From contig NZ_JAPFQN010000005.1 in the NCBI RefSeq assembly GCF_026241165.1, positions 124,001 through 188,000 on the forward strand: a stretch of DNA of 64,000 bases, written 5' to 3'. The stretch's first letter is position 1; the number at the start of each line of letters is the position of its first letter. This document shows positions 1 through 8,814 of the stretch, in pieces. Origin of the DNA: Mangrovivirga halotolerans (GTDB lineage Bacteria > Bacteroidota > Bacteroidia > Cytophagales > Cyclobacteriaceae). The notes beneath the pieces are model-generated. The model saw nothing but the letters and a program-made list of their open reading frames with translations, was not told the DNA's origin and did not search any database. The translations under genes and the position numbers were made by a program.

Positions 1-478
1 GTTCTGCTTCTTCTTGAGTATTCAGGTGATATAGATTACCAAAAAACTCTTCGAATCCATGTACTGTGGGAAGATGCTCATTTCTGTCCCCCAGGTGATT
101 CTTACCGAAGTGTCCTGTGCTGTAACCTTCTGCCAGAAGAACTTCTGCCAGGCTTGGAGATTCTTTCTGGAGACCCAGGGCATCACCAGGTTGTCCTACA
201 GTAGTCATTCCTGATCGAATAGGGTATTGGCCTGTAATGAAAGCCGCTCTTCCCGCAGTACAGGATGGCTGGGCGTAATGATCAGTAAAAATAATCCCCT
301 CTAAACCGATCCGATCGATATTTGGTGTTCGGTAAGCCATCACTCCATGCTCATAAGCACTGAGATTAGACCAGCCGATATCATCTCCCCAAATAACCAG
401 GATATTGGGTTTATCCTGACTATGTGCAATAGTAGTACACATAATCAACATGACGAATAGATAATGTTTGATTTGCAT
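1..478 (-). CDS. Arylsulfatase (S1 family), C-terminus cut by window edge
   Basis: This is the N-terminal 159 codons of an exported sulfatase that runs off the left edge of the window. The ATG at 478 is followed by a hydrophobic signal peptide ending near residue 20 (AHSQ). The N-terminal metal-binding Asp pair lies in WGDDIG at residues 30-35. The formylglycine motif CTAGR has its modified Cys at residue 73, and GKNH follows further on. These are S1-family sulfatase hallmarks; the enzyme would cleave sulfate esters in the periplasm or at the cell surface after maturation of the Cys. It is clearly paralogous to the complete sulfatase at 1694-3250, with the same CTAGRAAFI core. The substrate cannot be read from this fragment. 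A sulfated polysaccharide or aryl sulfate is possible. Confidence 0.9.
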   Translation of the reverse strand, partial: MQIKHYLFVMLIMCTTIAHSQDKPNILVIWGDDIGWSNLSAYEHGVMAYRTPNIDRIGLEGIIFTDHYAQPSCTAGRAAFITGQYPIRSGMTTVGQPGDALGLQKESPSLAEVLLAEGYSTGHFGKNHLGDRNEHLPTVHGFEEFFGNLYHLNTQEEAE

Positions 479-632
479 AACGGTGTTTATATTGGTTTAT
501 AATTGATTTAATAATCTTCCTTTAATAGCATCCCCAGAGGAATTCAATAAACATATTTTTTATTAAACCCAGCAAAAGTTTATATTAAAAGAATTAATTA
601 TCACTATTAACTGTTTCGAGTATATATTGTTT

Positions 633-1646
633 TTAAAATCCAATAAATCGGTAATTTAAGTTTAACATAAACTGGCTTCTCTTACCAAACACGCCTAATT
701 CAGTTCTAAGTATCCAACGCTTATTGAATTGATATTGTGCTCCGAAAATCAGATTCATAGGTTTGGCTACTTTTTTATCCAGTTTATAATTTATGATAGC
801 ATTATCCGGATCTATTCCATTACTTATATCCTCTAGTTTATCGATGATTTGATTAGCGACTAGTCTTTGTGCAGGTGGGAGGGTAGAAGCCCAGTCTCTT
901 AAGTTATCAATGGTTTGTCCACTGCCTGCATTTGGAAAAACATTTTGCAAGGGAATACTACCTTCGGTATCACTTTTAATAATTTGATAGAAAGCGCCGG
1001 CCCATATTGCCAGGTTGCTCTGTGGGTTGTTGGCGTTAAAAAACGTATGACCTAACCGCAAACTTCCATTATATGCCGGTACAGGCTCCACAACCACCTC
1101 TACATCTGCCCAGTTATAGTTATTGTCCCAGGCCAGCCAGACAGGTCCTAAGGATCCGGCTAAAGTAACTCCCAAACCAAAAGAAGATGCATTAAATCTT
1201 TGTGAGGTTCTAAGACCAATTGGATCTAGTAGCGTGACTTCCGTTTGCGTAGTGCCACCACCAATGATCGCATATACATTCATAAATGGAAAGATCCAGA
1301 TGTCAGGTCGTATCGTATAGGCATTAGTTGTAGCAACAGTGGGTGCAAAAACAATAAAATCACTCATGTCGACTAATTCACTATCGTTAAAGCCTAATAA
1401 AGTACTTTCGATTGAAATTTCCTGTGTCTGAGTAAAGTAAACACCACTTATTCCATAAGCATATTGAATATCATAGCCTCTTTTATACGCCTGTTTCCCA
1501 AATATTGGTAAAATTCGATCGTAATCCATTTGTTCCAGGCTATCGAAATAGGCGTTATAGATATCATTATCAAATTTTCGAACGGATTGACCTGATAAAG
1601 ATAGTGTGCATGGTAAAAAGAATAAAAAGAATAGTATCCGATCCAT
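633..1646 (-). CDS. Outer-membrane beta-barrel protein between two sulfatases
   Basis: I do not recognise a named family. The chosen start is the ATG at 1646, because it gives a clean signal peptide of about 20 residues ending in LSGQ; a TTG at 1676 would add ten residues before it. The mature protein of roughly 315 residues alternates hydrophobic and polar residues, is rich in Gly, Asn and aromatics, and ends in a typical barrel tail (LNLNYRFIGF, terminal Phe). That suggests an outer-membrane barrel. It lies between two sulfatases on the same strand and has only 47 bp to the sulfatase stop upstream, so it is probably co-transcribed with it. A channel for sulfatase substrates or products is a reasonable guess, but this is inference. 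Confidence 0.7.
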   Translation of the reverse strand: MDRILFFLFFLPCTLSLSGQSVRKFDNDIYNAYFDSLEQMDYDRILPIFGKQAYKRGYDIQYAYGISGVYFTQTQEISIESTLLGFNDSELVDMSDFIVFAPTVATTNAYTIRPDIWIFPFMNVYAIIGGGTTQTEVTLLDPIGLRTSQRFNASSFGLGVTLAGSLGPVWLAWDNNYNWADVEVVVEPVPAYNGSLRLGHTFFNANNPQSNLAIWAGAFYQIIKSDTEGSIPLQNVFPNAGSGQTIDNLRDWASTLPPAQRLVANQIIDKLEDISNGIDPDNAIINYKLDKKVAKPMNLIFGAQYQFNKRWILRTELGVFGKRSQFMLNLNYRFIGF

Positions 1647-1693
1647 ATTAAAAATAGAGGGATTTGAGTCTATCAAATCCCTCGTTTGTTTAT

Positions 1694-3250
1694 TTAATGA
1701 CTTCTACCCATTTCAAGTTGCTTTTGTATCGAACTTAAATTAAAAGCTCCCGGAGATTGACTTGGAGGGTATTCTTCCATCGTCTTTAAGAAATTACCTG
1801 CCATTTGTTGTATTGGTACCAGAACAAAAGCTCGTTCAAGTAACCAGTCATAATATGTATTTGAATTATGTTGTGCTTTCTCAAAAGGATCTCTTCTTAA
1901 ATTAAATACCTGGGGCACTCTTAATTCGACAAATGGTTCTACCCAGACACCGAATTTCTCGCCTCTGTTTTCCATGAAAACTACTTTCCAGTCATCATAC
2001 CTTGCCGCTACTATCTGACCATCATCGTTTACATACCAAAACTCACTTCTGGGTGATTTATCCGTTTTTCCTGATAAATAATCATTTAAATTATATCCAT
2101 CTATGTGGTTTCTGTAATTTCTGCCATTTAATGATACTCCATCTAAGAGTTTTTGTTTGATTTGATCATTACCGGCAATTGCTGCGAATGTTGGAAGCCA
2201 ATCTTCATGTGCTACAATACCGTTTAAAGTAACGTCTTCCTGCCATTTACCCGGCCAACGCACAAACGTCGGAACCCGATAGGCACCTTCCCAGTTAGAA
2301 TTCTTCTCACTTCGAAATGGTGTGGTGCCTGCATCGGGCCAGGTGTTGTAATGCGGCCCATTATCTGTTGAATACATTACTACAGTATTATCTGCAATTC
2401 CTAATTCATCTAATACTTTAAGTAATTCACCAACATGCATGTCATGCTCAACCATACCATCATGGTACTCATTACCACTTGGTCCTGAAATTCCCGTATG
2501 CTCTTCTTTCACGTGTGTTCTGAAGTGCATTCTCGTGCCATTCCACCACACAAAGAATGGTTCTCCGGCTTCATGTTTCTCTTTAATGAACCGTATTGCA
2601 GCTTCAACGGTTTCATCGTCAATAGTCTCCATACGTTTCTTTGTCAGAGGCCCTGTATCTTCAATTTTTTGGCCACCATTACCATCAGCCCAGCTGTGAA
2701 TAACTCCTCTGGGACCATAAACTTCACGAAAAGTTTTTCCATTTTTTAATACCATGTCACGGGGATAGTCCCGGTTTTCAGGTTCTTCTTCTGCATTCAA
2801 ATGATATAAATTACCTAAAAATTCATCGAAACCATGCATAGTAGGTAGGTGTTCATCCAGATCACCCTGGTGGTTTTTCCCAAATTGACCAGTAGCATAT
2901 CCTAAACTTTTTAAAACTGTAGCCATTGTAACATCAGATTTTTGCCAGCCTTGTTCCGCTCCCGGAAGACCTACTTTTGTCATTCCTGATCGAACCGGTA
3001 CACTTCCAGAAATGAAAGCTGCTCTACCGGCTGTGCAACTTTGCTGTGCGTAATAATCTGTAAAAGCAACACCTTCTTTCGCGATTCTGTCAATATTAGG
3101 TGTCTTATATCCCATCATTCCCCGGTTGTTATGACTAACATTCCAGGTGCCAATATCATCACCCCAGATTACAAGGATATTAGGTTTTTCTTGACCATAT
3201 GAAAAAAAGCACACGAATAGGAAAAGGACTGATAAAAATACCTTTTTCAT
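1694..3250 (-). CDS. Arylsulfatase, S1 family, exported
   Basis: This complete 518-residue sulfatase has a signal peptide ending near residue 20 (SYGQ). The expected active site is visible: D31-D32 for Ca2+, the formylglycine motif CTAGR with C72 and R76, K125 and H127 in GKNHQ, H242 in the TRMH segment, D296-N297 in STDNG, and K316. The length fits arylsulfatases of about 450-550 residues. It should hydrolyse sulfate esters in the periplasm, and it needs a formylglycine-generating enzyme encoded elsewhere. It is preceded by a 586 bp gene-free region and followed by a barrel protein and a second, related sulfatase, so the three probably form one unit. Substrate specificity is not readable. 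Confidence 0.93.
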   Translation of the reverse strand: MKKVFLSVLFLFVCFFSYGQEKPNILVIWGDDIGTWNVSHNNRGMMGYKTPNIDRIAKEGVAFTDYYAQQSCTAGRAAFISGSVPVRSGMTKVGLPGAEQGWQKSDVTMATVLKSLGYATGQFGKNHQGDLDEHLPTMHGFDEFLGNLYHLNAEEEPENRDYPRDMVLKNGKTFREVYGPRGVIHSWADGNGGQKIEDTGPLTKKRMETIDDETVEAAIRFIKEKHEAGEPFFVWWNGTRMHFRTHVKEEHTGISGPSGNEYHDGMVEHDMHVGELLKVLDELGIADNTVVMYSTDNGPHYNTWPDAGTTPFRSEKNSNWEGAYRVPTFVRWPGKWQEDVTLNGIVAHEDWLPTFAAIAGNDQIKQKLLDGVSLNGRNYRNHIDGYNLNDYLSGKTDKSPRSEFWYVNDDGQIVAARYDDWKVVFMENRGEKFGVWVEPFVELRVPQVFNLRRDPFEKAQHNSNTYYDWLLERAFVLVPIQQMAGNFLKTMEEYPPSQSPGAFNLSSIQKQLEMGRSH

Positions 3251-3836
3251 ATAAAAACAAATTTAAGTTAAAGTGATAGACTCATTATAAAAGCGCATAA
3301 AGTCATATTTAATATAAGAATAATTTTATTAAAAAATAACTGATTCGGGTAAGTGTTTGTCGTAAACTTTCTAAAAAAGTGTCAGGAAATATAAAATTTA
3401 AATAAGACAAACCATTATAGAGTAAATAATGATAGAGACTAATTATGAAATTACTCTTAGTAAGAAATCTACCAAGCAGGATATATTAATCGGATTGAAT
3501 GATTACAGAATGATGAGAATTTTAGTATTAGAAACAATTGGATATTAAACAAAAAAGCATGATCAATCAGACGATACTTATATATACAAATTAAATTTCG
3601 AGTCAATTACATTTGATAACTGGTAGTTACCCTGCCTTAACTTTAACAAAATTCTATCTTTAACATTGTTTATGAAAAAGCCCGGAGATCTGCTAATTAA
3701 ATAGATTTTCAATAAATATAATTTTATTATCAGGAATTGGATCAGCAAATATTGAAAGATTTAATTATACTACCATCAATTAATTTTTAAAATAGAAAAT
3801 TTCTGTTGAAATTATAGTAAATAATTTATAATCATT
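3251..3836. other. Gene-free divergent intergenic region
   Basis: These 586 AT-rich bases separate the leftward sulfatase unit from the rightward endonuclease-fold cluster, so promoters for both directions must lie here. I looked for short reading frames, tRNA-like foldbacks, hairpin terminators and repeats, and saw nothing convincing. Confidence 0.6.
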
Positions 3837-4892
3837 TTGGAAGTAATTTTAACGATAGTAATAAGAGTCTTAGCCATACTTATGGTGTTTGCTACTATAT
3901 TACCTTTAATAAGAAATGACTTTTGGACTTTTCGGGTGTTTGAATTTCCAAGACTTCAAAAGTGGGTCATTAATCTGGTTATAATCTGTATTTTCTTTGC
4001 ATATTTTAAGGATTTTCAGATCATTGATATAATTCTCCTTGTTTTACTTTCAGCAAGTATTATATTTCTATCTTATCAGATTTATCCTTATACTGTTTTT
4101 TCACCCATTCAATTAAGTAGAGTAGAGGAAGACAACAGAAATAATTTACGTCTTCTGATATCAAATGTCTATCAGTATAACAAGAAATATGGTAAACTAA
4201 TCAAATTGATCTCTAAAAACGACCCTGATATTATTTTACTGGTTGAAACGAGTGCAGACTGGCGAGAAGCTATGGATAAGGCAATTGGAGATCAATATAC
4301 TGAACGGGTGTTAGAAGATCAGGAAAACACTTATGGGATGTTACTTTTTTCGAAATTAAAACTTGAAAATACCCAGGTTAATCATTTGATTAAAAATGAA
4401 ATACCTTCTATAGAAACAACTGTAGTTTTGGGATATAATCGCATAAAATTATTTTGTCTTCATCCCGAACCACCTGTCCCAAGTGAAAATGCCTGGGCAA
4501 CAGACAGAGATGCAGAGATTCTCATAGTTGGTAAAAAAGCAGTAAAAGAGTCATTACCTGTAATTGTGGCAGGTGATCTTAATGATGTAGCATGGAGTCA
4601 TACTACTGAGTTATTTCTTAAAACAAGTGATCTTCTTGATCCGAGAAGAGGCAGGGGGTTTTACAATACATTTAATGCTAAATATCCATTACTCAGGTGG
4701 CCTCTGGACCACATATTTTGTAGTCATCATTTCCAACTTGTGAAATTAAAAACTCTTCCTTCTATAAATTCCGATCATTTTCCTGTCCTGGTGGATCTTG
4801 CTCTCACTTTTAAATATGATGAGGAAAATAACCTCCAATTGGATTATGAGGAAAAGAAAGAAGTACAAGAAAAAATAGAAAAGGCTGAATAA
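3837..4892 (+). CDS. Membrane-anchored endonuclease/exonuclease/phosphatase family protein
   Basis: The N-terminal ~90 residues form three hydrophobic segments. They are followed by an EEP (DNase I-like) domain from about residue 105. Recognisable EEP motifs are the Asn in the first strand (ISN), the Glu in LLVETS, the His-Pro in FCLHPEP, the Asp-Asn pair in AGDLND, an Asp before His in PLDHIF, and the C-terminal SDHFP. Such proteins are metal-dependent phosphodiesterases or phosphatases acting on nucleic acids, phospholipids or inositol phosphates. The topology places the domain outside the cytoplasm or at the membrane face. A TTG start at 3837 is used because it gives a full first membrane helix; the first in-frame ATG is at 3882, inside the helix. 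The next gene begins three bases after the stop, so it leads a cluster. The C-terminal tail is charged (Lys/Glu-rich). Confidence 0.82.
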   Translation: MEVILTIVIRVLAILMVFATILPLIRNDFWTFRVFEFPRLQKWVINLVIICIFFAYFKDFQIIDIILLVLLSASIIFLSYQIYPYTVFSPIQLSRVEEDNRNNLRLLISNVYQYNKKYGKLIKLISKNDPDIILLVETSADWREAMDKAIGDQYTERVLEDQENTYGMLLFSKLKLENTQVNHLIKNEIPSIETTVVLGYNRIKLFCLHPEPPVPSENAWATDRDAEILIVGKKAVKESLPVIVAGDLNDVAWSHTTELFLKTSDLLDPRRGRGFYNTFNAKYPLLRWPLDHIFCSHHFQLVKLKTLPSINSDHFPVLVDLALTFKYDEENNLQLDYEEKKEVQEKIEKAE

Positions 4893-4895
4893 ATA

Positions 4896-5594
4896 GTGGC
4901 TAAAAAATATAAAATTTCGCTTTGGGTTAATGTTTTACTTGCTATAACCCTATTCTTTACAATATTTGTCGTTAATCTTCTTCCCGTAGAGTTTAAAAGG
5001 GGAACTTATGGGATATCATATGCCTTCATTATTTTGTTTTGTAGTTATGTGGTTAGCCATAAAACTAATGAGATTCATAAAGCAAAAAAATCTAAAGTAT
5101 TTGTTGTCGGACTGACACTGTTTATCCTGAGAATAGGAGGGAGTTTAATACCCGAATCATTATTTTTCAAAATTGTATCAGTAGCCGAGCTTTTCTTTTT
5201 TATTTATATAGTTTTCCGCTTAATAATTATAATTGCTGCCGCCCGAAAAGTGACCCCCAGTGTCATTTTTGAAGCCATCAACGGTTATTTATTATTAGGA
5301 ATAGTTATTTCATTATTGATTGGTATCGGATATTTGTATGATAATAATTCATTTAATTTTTCAGTTAATCAAACAATTCTAGATGATGATATCGGTTCTA
5401 AAACAGGGATGTTCCTATACTATGGTTTTATTACTCTCACAACAGTAGGATATGGTGATTTGGTGCCGTCTTCAAATTTTGGTCGCTCTATCGCTATATT
5501 TACAGGGGTTGCAGGACAACTCTATCTTACTGTAATTTTAGCATTTTTAATTGGAAAACTAAGTTCCCCAAAAAGACCCTCTAAAAATGACTGA
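4896..5594 (+). CDS. Potassium channel family protein (two-TM pore module)
   Basis: This 232-residue integral membrane protein carries a classical K+ selectivity filter, TTVGYGD, at residues 182-188, preceded by a pore helix. The pore is flanked by membrane helices at about 130-147 and 198-220, and four additional hydrophobic segments come before residue 117. That gives a six-helix plan like voltage-gated-type bacterial channels, but I see no Arg-ladder voltage sensor and no cytoplasmic RCK domain. It should conduct K+ across the inner membrane. The start is GTG at 4896, three bases after the preceding stop. The last eight bases overlap the next gene, so translation of the two is probably coupled. 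The antiporter downstream at 6288 also concerns K+/H+ balance. Confidence 0.88.
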   Translation: MAKKYKISLWVNVLLAITLFFTIFVVNLLPVEFKRGTYGISYAFIILFCSYVVSHKTNEIHKAKKSKVFVVGLTLFILRIGGSLIPESLFFKIVSVAELFFFIYIVFRLIIIIAAARKVTPSVIFEAINGYLLLGIVISLLIGIGYLYDNNSFNFSVNQTILDDDIGSKTGMFLYYGFITLTTVGYGDLVPSSNFGRSIAIFTGVAGQLYLTVILAFLIGKLSSPKRPSKND

Positions 5595-6222
5595 ATTTTC
5601 TGAAGTAGATATTAATACATGGAAGAGAAAAGATCACTTTCACTTTTTTAACACTTTTGATGAGCCTTATTTTGGTCTTACAGCTGAAATGAATTGCACT
5701 GCAGCTTATAAACTTTGTAAACGAAACAACTGGTCATTCTCTTTATATTATATGCATTGTATACTTCGGGTTGCAAATTCTATCGATGCCTTTAGGTTAA
5801 GAATCTCTGAGGATAAGGTGTTGAAGTATAATACTGTTAGTTTATCATCTACTGTTTTAAGAGATGACCGAACATTTGGCTTTACCTCTCTTAAATTTTT
5901 TGAAGACTTTGATGAATTTGCAGACAATGCCACAAAAGAGTTTAATGACGTAAAGCAATCCTCAGGTCTGGATGTTGAAAGAGCAGGCCCTGAAGCTATT
6001 CATTTCTCTTCGATTCCATGGATCAAATTTTCATCTATTAGCCACGCCAGGTCCTTTAAATATAAAGATAGCTGTCCGAAAATTTCTATAGGCAAACTAA
6101 CAAAAGATGACAAGGAATACACTTTCCCGGTTTCTGTTCATGCTAATCACGCTTTAGCCGATGGTTATGATATCGGGATGTTTTTCGAACAACTTGAAAA
6201 ATTATTAAATATCCAGGAATAA
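5587..6222 (+). CDS. Chloramphenicol acetyltransferase-fold acyltransferase
   Basis: The 211-residue length matches type A chloramphenicol acetyltransferases (about 215 residues). The catalytic signature HxxxDG is present as H188-ALA-D192-G193, preceded by VSVHAN and followed by a helix containing FFEQLE. A central SSIPWIKFSS segment (141-150) resembles the conserved substrate-pocket strand of the family. The enzyme would transfer an acetyl group from acetyl-CoA to a hydroxyl acceptor. It overlaps the K+ channel gene by 8 bp. Chromosomal CAT-like proteins in Bacteroidota are often not resistance enzymes, so calling it a chloramphenicol resistance gene would be an inference. Confidence 0.85.
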   Translation: MTEFSEVDINTWKRKDHFHFFNTFDEPYFGLTAEMNCTAAYKLCKRNNWSFSLYYMHCILRVANSIDAFRLRISEDKVLKYNTVSLSSTVLRDDRTFGFTSLKFFEDFDEFADNATKEFNDVKQSSGLDVERAGPEAIHFSSIPWIKFSSISHARSFKYKDSCPKISIGKLTKDDKEYTFPVSVHANHALADGYDIGMFFEQLEKLLNIQE

Positions 6223-6287
6223 AAACTTTTCAGATCATCAGTATTGATTATCTTCATGGAAATTTATACAATAATTTCCTTTGACCA

Positions 6288-8261
6288 ATGCACGCAGCAC
6301 CTCTACTAATTGACATACTTTATTTACTTGGTATTTCAGTATTGGTTGTACTAATATTTCAAAGCCTGAAGGTACCTACTGTAATTGGATTTCTTGCTTC
6401 AGGTGTAATCATAGGGCCATCAGGATTAAGCCTGGTAGCAGCCAATGAAGAGGTAGAAATGCTCGCAGAAATCGGCGTTATATTTTTGCTGTTCGTTATT
6501 GGCCTTGAATTTTCGATTAAAAAACTGGCTTCCATTAGAAAGACCGTTTTTTTGGGTGGAAGTTTACAGGTGTTAGCAACTATCCTCATTATATCTCTGA
6601 TAGTTTACATTTTCGTAAACGATATAATGGTTGCTGTTTTTATAGGCTTTTTATTTTCCCTCTCCAGTTCAGCTCTGGTTTTCAAAATGCTTCAGGATAG
6701 AAATGAGATGGATATGCCACATGGGAGATTTTCTCTGGGCATTTTGATATTCCAGGATGTGATAGTGGTACCTATGATGCTAATCACCCCGATTATGGCT
6801 GGAAATACGGAAAATGTTCTGGGAAGTATCACAGAATTAGCGATAAAAACGCTGATAATAATAGTTTTTACCTTACTGAGTGCACGATATGTCGTTCCTA
6901 AATTGATGCACTTAGTTGCAAAAACCAGAAGTAATGAATTATTCATCTTCACTACCTTAACTATTTGTCTTGGTGTTGCTGTATTAACTGAGCAAGCTGG
7001 TTTATCACTAGCATTTGGAGCTTTTATCGCTGGCCTAATAATCTCAGAATCAGAATATAGCCATCGGGCTGTAAGCCTTGTGTTGCCTTTTAGAGAATTA
7101 TTTACAGGCTTTTTCTTTATCTCAATCGGGATGTTATTGAACCTGGATTTTCTTTGGGAAAATATTTTGATAATAATACCAATTCTAGTTCTTGTATTTC
7201 TTCTGAAATCATTTATTGTCTTTTTTGCATCCAGTATATTAAAATATCCTTTCAGATCAAGTGTAGTAAGTGGTCTGGCATTATTTCAGGTAGGGGAATT
7301 TTCATTTATATTATCACAAGTAGGTATAGATAACGGACTTTTAACACCCGAGTTAAATCAATATTTTTTATCTATTTCAATTCTGTCGATGATATCTACT
7401 CCTTTTGTAATGATGTTTTCTGAAAAATTATCCATTTTTCTCTCTGGCAAAAGGAGCCATAAAAAAAGAAGACTTGATGATTTGAGAGAAGAGAAAATTA
7501 TTGATGCTGAAGACCTTAAGGATCACCTTGTTATCATTGGTTTTGGATTAAATGGACGTAATGTTGCTAGAGCAGCTCGACTTACAGACATACCATATAG
7601 GATAATAGAATTTAATGCAAAAACTGTAAAAGCAGAAAGAGCAAAGGGTGAGAAAATATTTTATGGTGATGCTTCAAACGATTTTATACTACATAAAGCC
7701 AAAATAGAAAAAGCACGAGTAGCTATTGTAGCAATTTCTGATGCCAGTGCCACCAAACGTATAGTTTCAAATATACGCTCACTCACACAATCTGTTCACC
7801 TGATTGTGCGTACCAGATTTATTACCGAAACTGATGAACTTTTATTATTGGGTGCAGATGAGGTTATTCCTGAAGAATTTGAAACTTCCATTGAAATATT
7901 TACTAGGGCATTACACAGATATCTAATTCCAGTACACAGAATGGAAAATATAGCTAAGCTTTTTCGCTCTGACAATTATGAATTGCTAACCAGGAAAAAA
8001 GAAAGAAAGAAAATAAGGCCTTTAGGTATTCCTGAAATAAATATTGAAGCCATAAGAGTTATATCAGATTCAGGATCAATAATAGGAAAATCTCTGGCTG
8101 ATTCTGATATCAGAAAAAAATTTAAAATCAATATCCTGGGAATAAATAGAAAAAATGAATTTATTCAATCCGGACCAGAGGAAGTGATCAGAAGGGGAGA
8201 CGTGATTTATGTTTGCGGTAAACCCGATGATATTGTGAACTTTAGCAAGGTAATTAGCTAA
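6288..8261 (+). CDS. CPA2 cation:proton antiporter with RCK domain (KefB/YbaL type)
   Basis: Residues 1 to about 390 contain 12-13 hydrophobic segments with features of the Na+/H+ exchanger (CPA2) fold, including LGILIFQDVIVVP and the GAFIAGLIISES segment typical of Kef/YbaL antiporters. A charged linker leads to a TrkA-N domain at about 410-530 with a Rossmann GFGLNGRNVA loop, then a TrkA-C domain at about 575-655 (IRRGDVIYVCGKPDDI). It should exchange K+ or Na+ for protons at the inner membrane, gated by nucleotide binding to the RCK module. The 657-residue length is usual for the family. It starts at the ATG at 6288 and is separated by 65 bp from the upstream cluster containing a K+ channel. 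Confidence 0.93.
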   Translation: MHAAPLLIDILYLLGISVLVVLIFQSLKVPTVIGFLASGVIIGPSGLSLVAANEEVEMLAEIGVIFLLFVIGLEFSIKKLASIRKTVFLGGSLQVLATILIISLIVYIFVNDIMVAVFIGFLFSLSSSALVFKMLQDRNEMDMPHGRFSLGILIFQDVIVVPMMLITPIMAGNTENVLGSITELAIKTLIIIVFTLLSARYVVPKLMHLVAKTRSNELFIFTTLTICLGVAVLTEQAGLSLAFGAFIAGLIISESEYSHRAVSLVLPFRELFTGFFFISIGMLLNLDFLWENILIIIPILVLVFLLKSFIVFFASSILKYPFRSSVVSGLALFQVGEFSFILSQVGIDNGLLTPELNQYFLSISILSMISTPFVMMFSEKLSIFLSGKRSHKKRRLDDLREEKIIDAEDLKDHLVIIGFGLNGRNVARAARLTDIPYRIIEFNAKTVKAERAKGEKIFYGDASNDFILHKAKIEKARVAIVAISDASATKRIVSNIRSLTQSVHLIVRTRFITETDELLLLGADEVIPEEFETSIEIFTRALHRYLIPVHRMENIAKLFRSDNYELLTRKKERKKIRPLGIPEINIEAIRVISDSGSIIGKSLADSDIRKKFKINILGINRKNEFIQSGPEEVIRRGDVIYVCGKPDDIVNFSKVIS

Positions 8262-8409
8262 TATTATTGTACCGAAAAAACTACGATTGGTGTAGAATCT
8301 TTTCCCCTACATTCTTTTATTGGCAAGTAAAATCCCTTTAAACAGGCTTTAACTATAATTGGCAAAATTTTGGTGGTTTAAAAGCCAAAAAACAAATAAT
8401 CAATCTATT

Positions 8410-8571
8410 ATGTTACGTTGGACAATAATTTTCTTAGTAATCGCTATTATCGCAGCACTATTTGGATTTGGAGGTATAGCCGCAGGTGCAGCATCTATTG
8501 CAAAAATTATTTTCTTCATCTTTATTGTACTGTTTGTCATATCCTTGATAGCAAGGCTGGTCAAGAAGTAA
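8410..8571 (+). CDS. DUF1328 (YtjA-like) small membrane protein
   Basis: This 53-residue peptide starts at the ATG at 8410 ([10 protein letters not shown]). It has two hydrophobic helices separated by a Gly/Ala-rich [14 protein letters not shown] segment and ends in RLVKK. That is the layout of DUF1328/YtjA proteins, which are abundant stress-associated inner-membrane peptides of unknown function. An in-frame extension to 8359 would add 17 polar residues not found in the family, so I prefer the shorter form. A strong hairpin terminator follows directly. Confidence 0.88.
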   Translation: MLRWTIIFLVIAIIAALFGFGGIAAGAASIAKIIFFIFIVLFVISLIARLVKK

Positions 8572-8590
8572 ATGTGAAATTGAAATTACT

Positions 8591-8617
8591 AAAAGCCGCT
8601 CGAAAGCGGCTTTTTTT
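8591..8617 (+). terminator. Rho-independent terminator after DUF1328 gene
   Basis: A ten-base arm AAAAGCCGCT (8591-8600) pairs with AGCGGCTTTT (8605-8614) around a CGAA tetraloop. It is followed by a T run. It ends the DUF1328 transcript. Confidence 0.9.
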
Positions 8618-8626
8618 ATGTCCGAG

Positions 8627-8642
8627 TGTGACATTAGTTACT
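8627..8642. promoter_or_regulatory. Crp/Fnr-like site upstream of tsdA-like operon
   Basis: TGTGACATTAGTTACT has the TGTGA-N6-TnACT layout of a Crp/Fnr-family operator, with one imperfect half. It lies about 170 bp before the cytochrome start. A closely similar, better site lies before the persulfide dioxygenase gene at 11242. Confidence 0.4.
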
Positions 8643-8655
8643 TTTTTTGATTAGA

Positions 8656-8687
8656 CACCGAAGTACTTTTGTATTAGTAATTCGGTG
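8656..8687. repeat. Inverted repeat A upstream of cytochrome gene
   Basis: CACCGAAGTAC (8656-8666) is followed after ten bases by GTAATTCGGTG (8677-8687), its reverse complement with one mismatch. No T run follows, so it looks more like an operator or leader hairpin than a terminator. Confidence 0.5.
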
Positions 8688-8740
8688 AAACTTCAGTGAT
8701 CATTTCTGTAATCGTATTTTCACTTAACGTTTTCCGATGA

Positions 8741-8788
8741 ATACAGGTGAAGTTTAGTGGTTTCATAAAAAAACGACTTCACCTGTAT
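8741..8788. repeat. Perfect 13-bp inverted repeat just before tsdA-like start
   Basis: ATACAGGTGAAGT (8741-8753) and ACTTCACCTGTAT (8776-8788) are perfect reverse complements separated by 22 bases. The right arm ends 26 bp before the ATG at 8815. A related half-site, GGTGAAACTTCAGTG, occurs near 8684, suggesting repeated binding sites. It could act as an operator or as an RNA leader hairpin. Confidence 0.55.
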
Positions 8789-8814
8789 AATTGTTAACCA
8801 TCAGATCTATTCAA

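Noticed and set aside
2439-2749. Plus-strand open frames inside the sulfatase gene
   Set aside because: They lie antisense to a complete sulfatase with all catalytic residues, have low-complexity Cys/Ser/Phe-rich composition, and carry no recognisable domain.
3251-3836. Possible small gene or tRNA in the 586-bp gap
   Set aside because: Short ATG frames here end within a few codons, and no cloverleaf-like or conserved TPsiC-like segment is visible. It is AT-rich intergenic DNA.
5587-6222. Acquired chloramphenicol resistance gene
   Set aside because: The HxxxDG motif is present, but there is no mobile element or composition shift, and the gene is overlapped with a channel gene in a chromosomal cluster.
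8359-8409. Longer N-terminal form of the DUF1328 protein
   Set aside because: The 17 added residues are polar and absent from the family layout. The ATG at 8410 gives the normal length.
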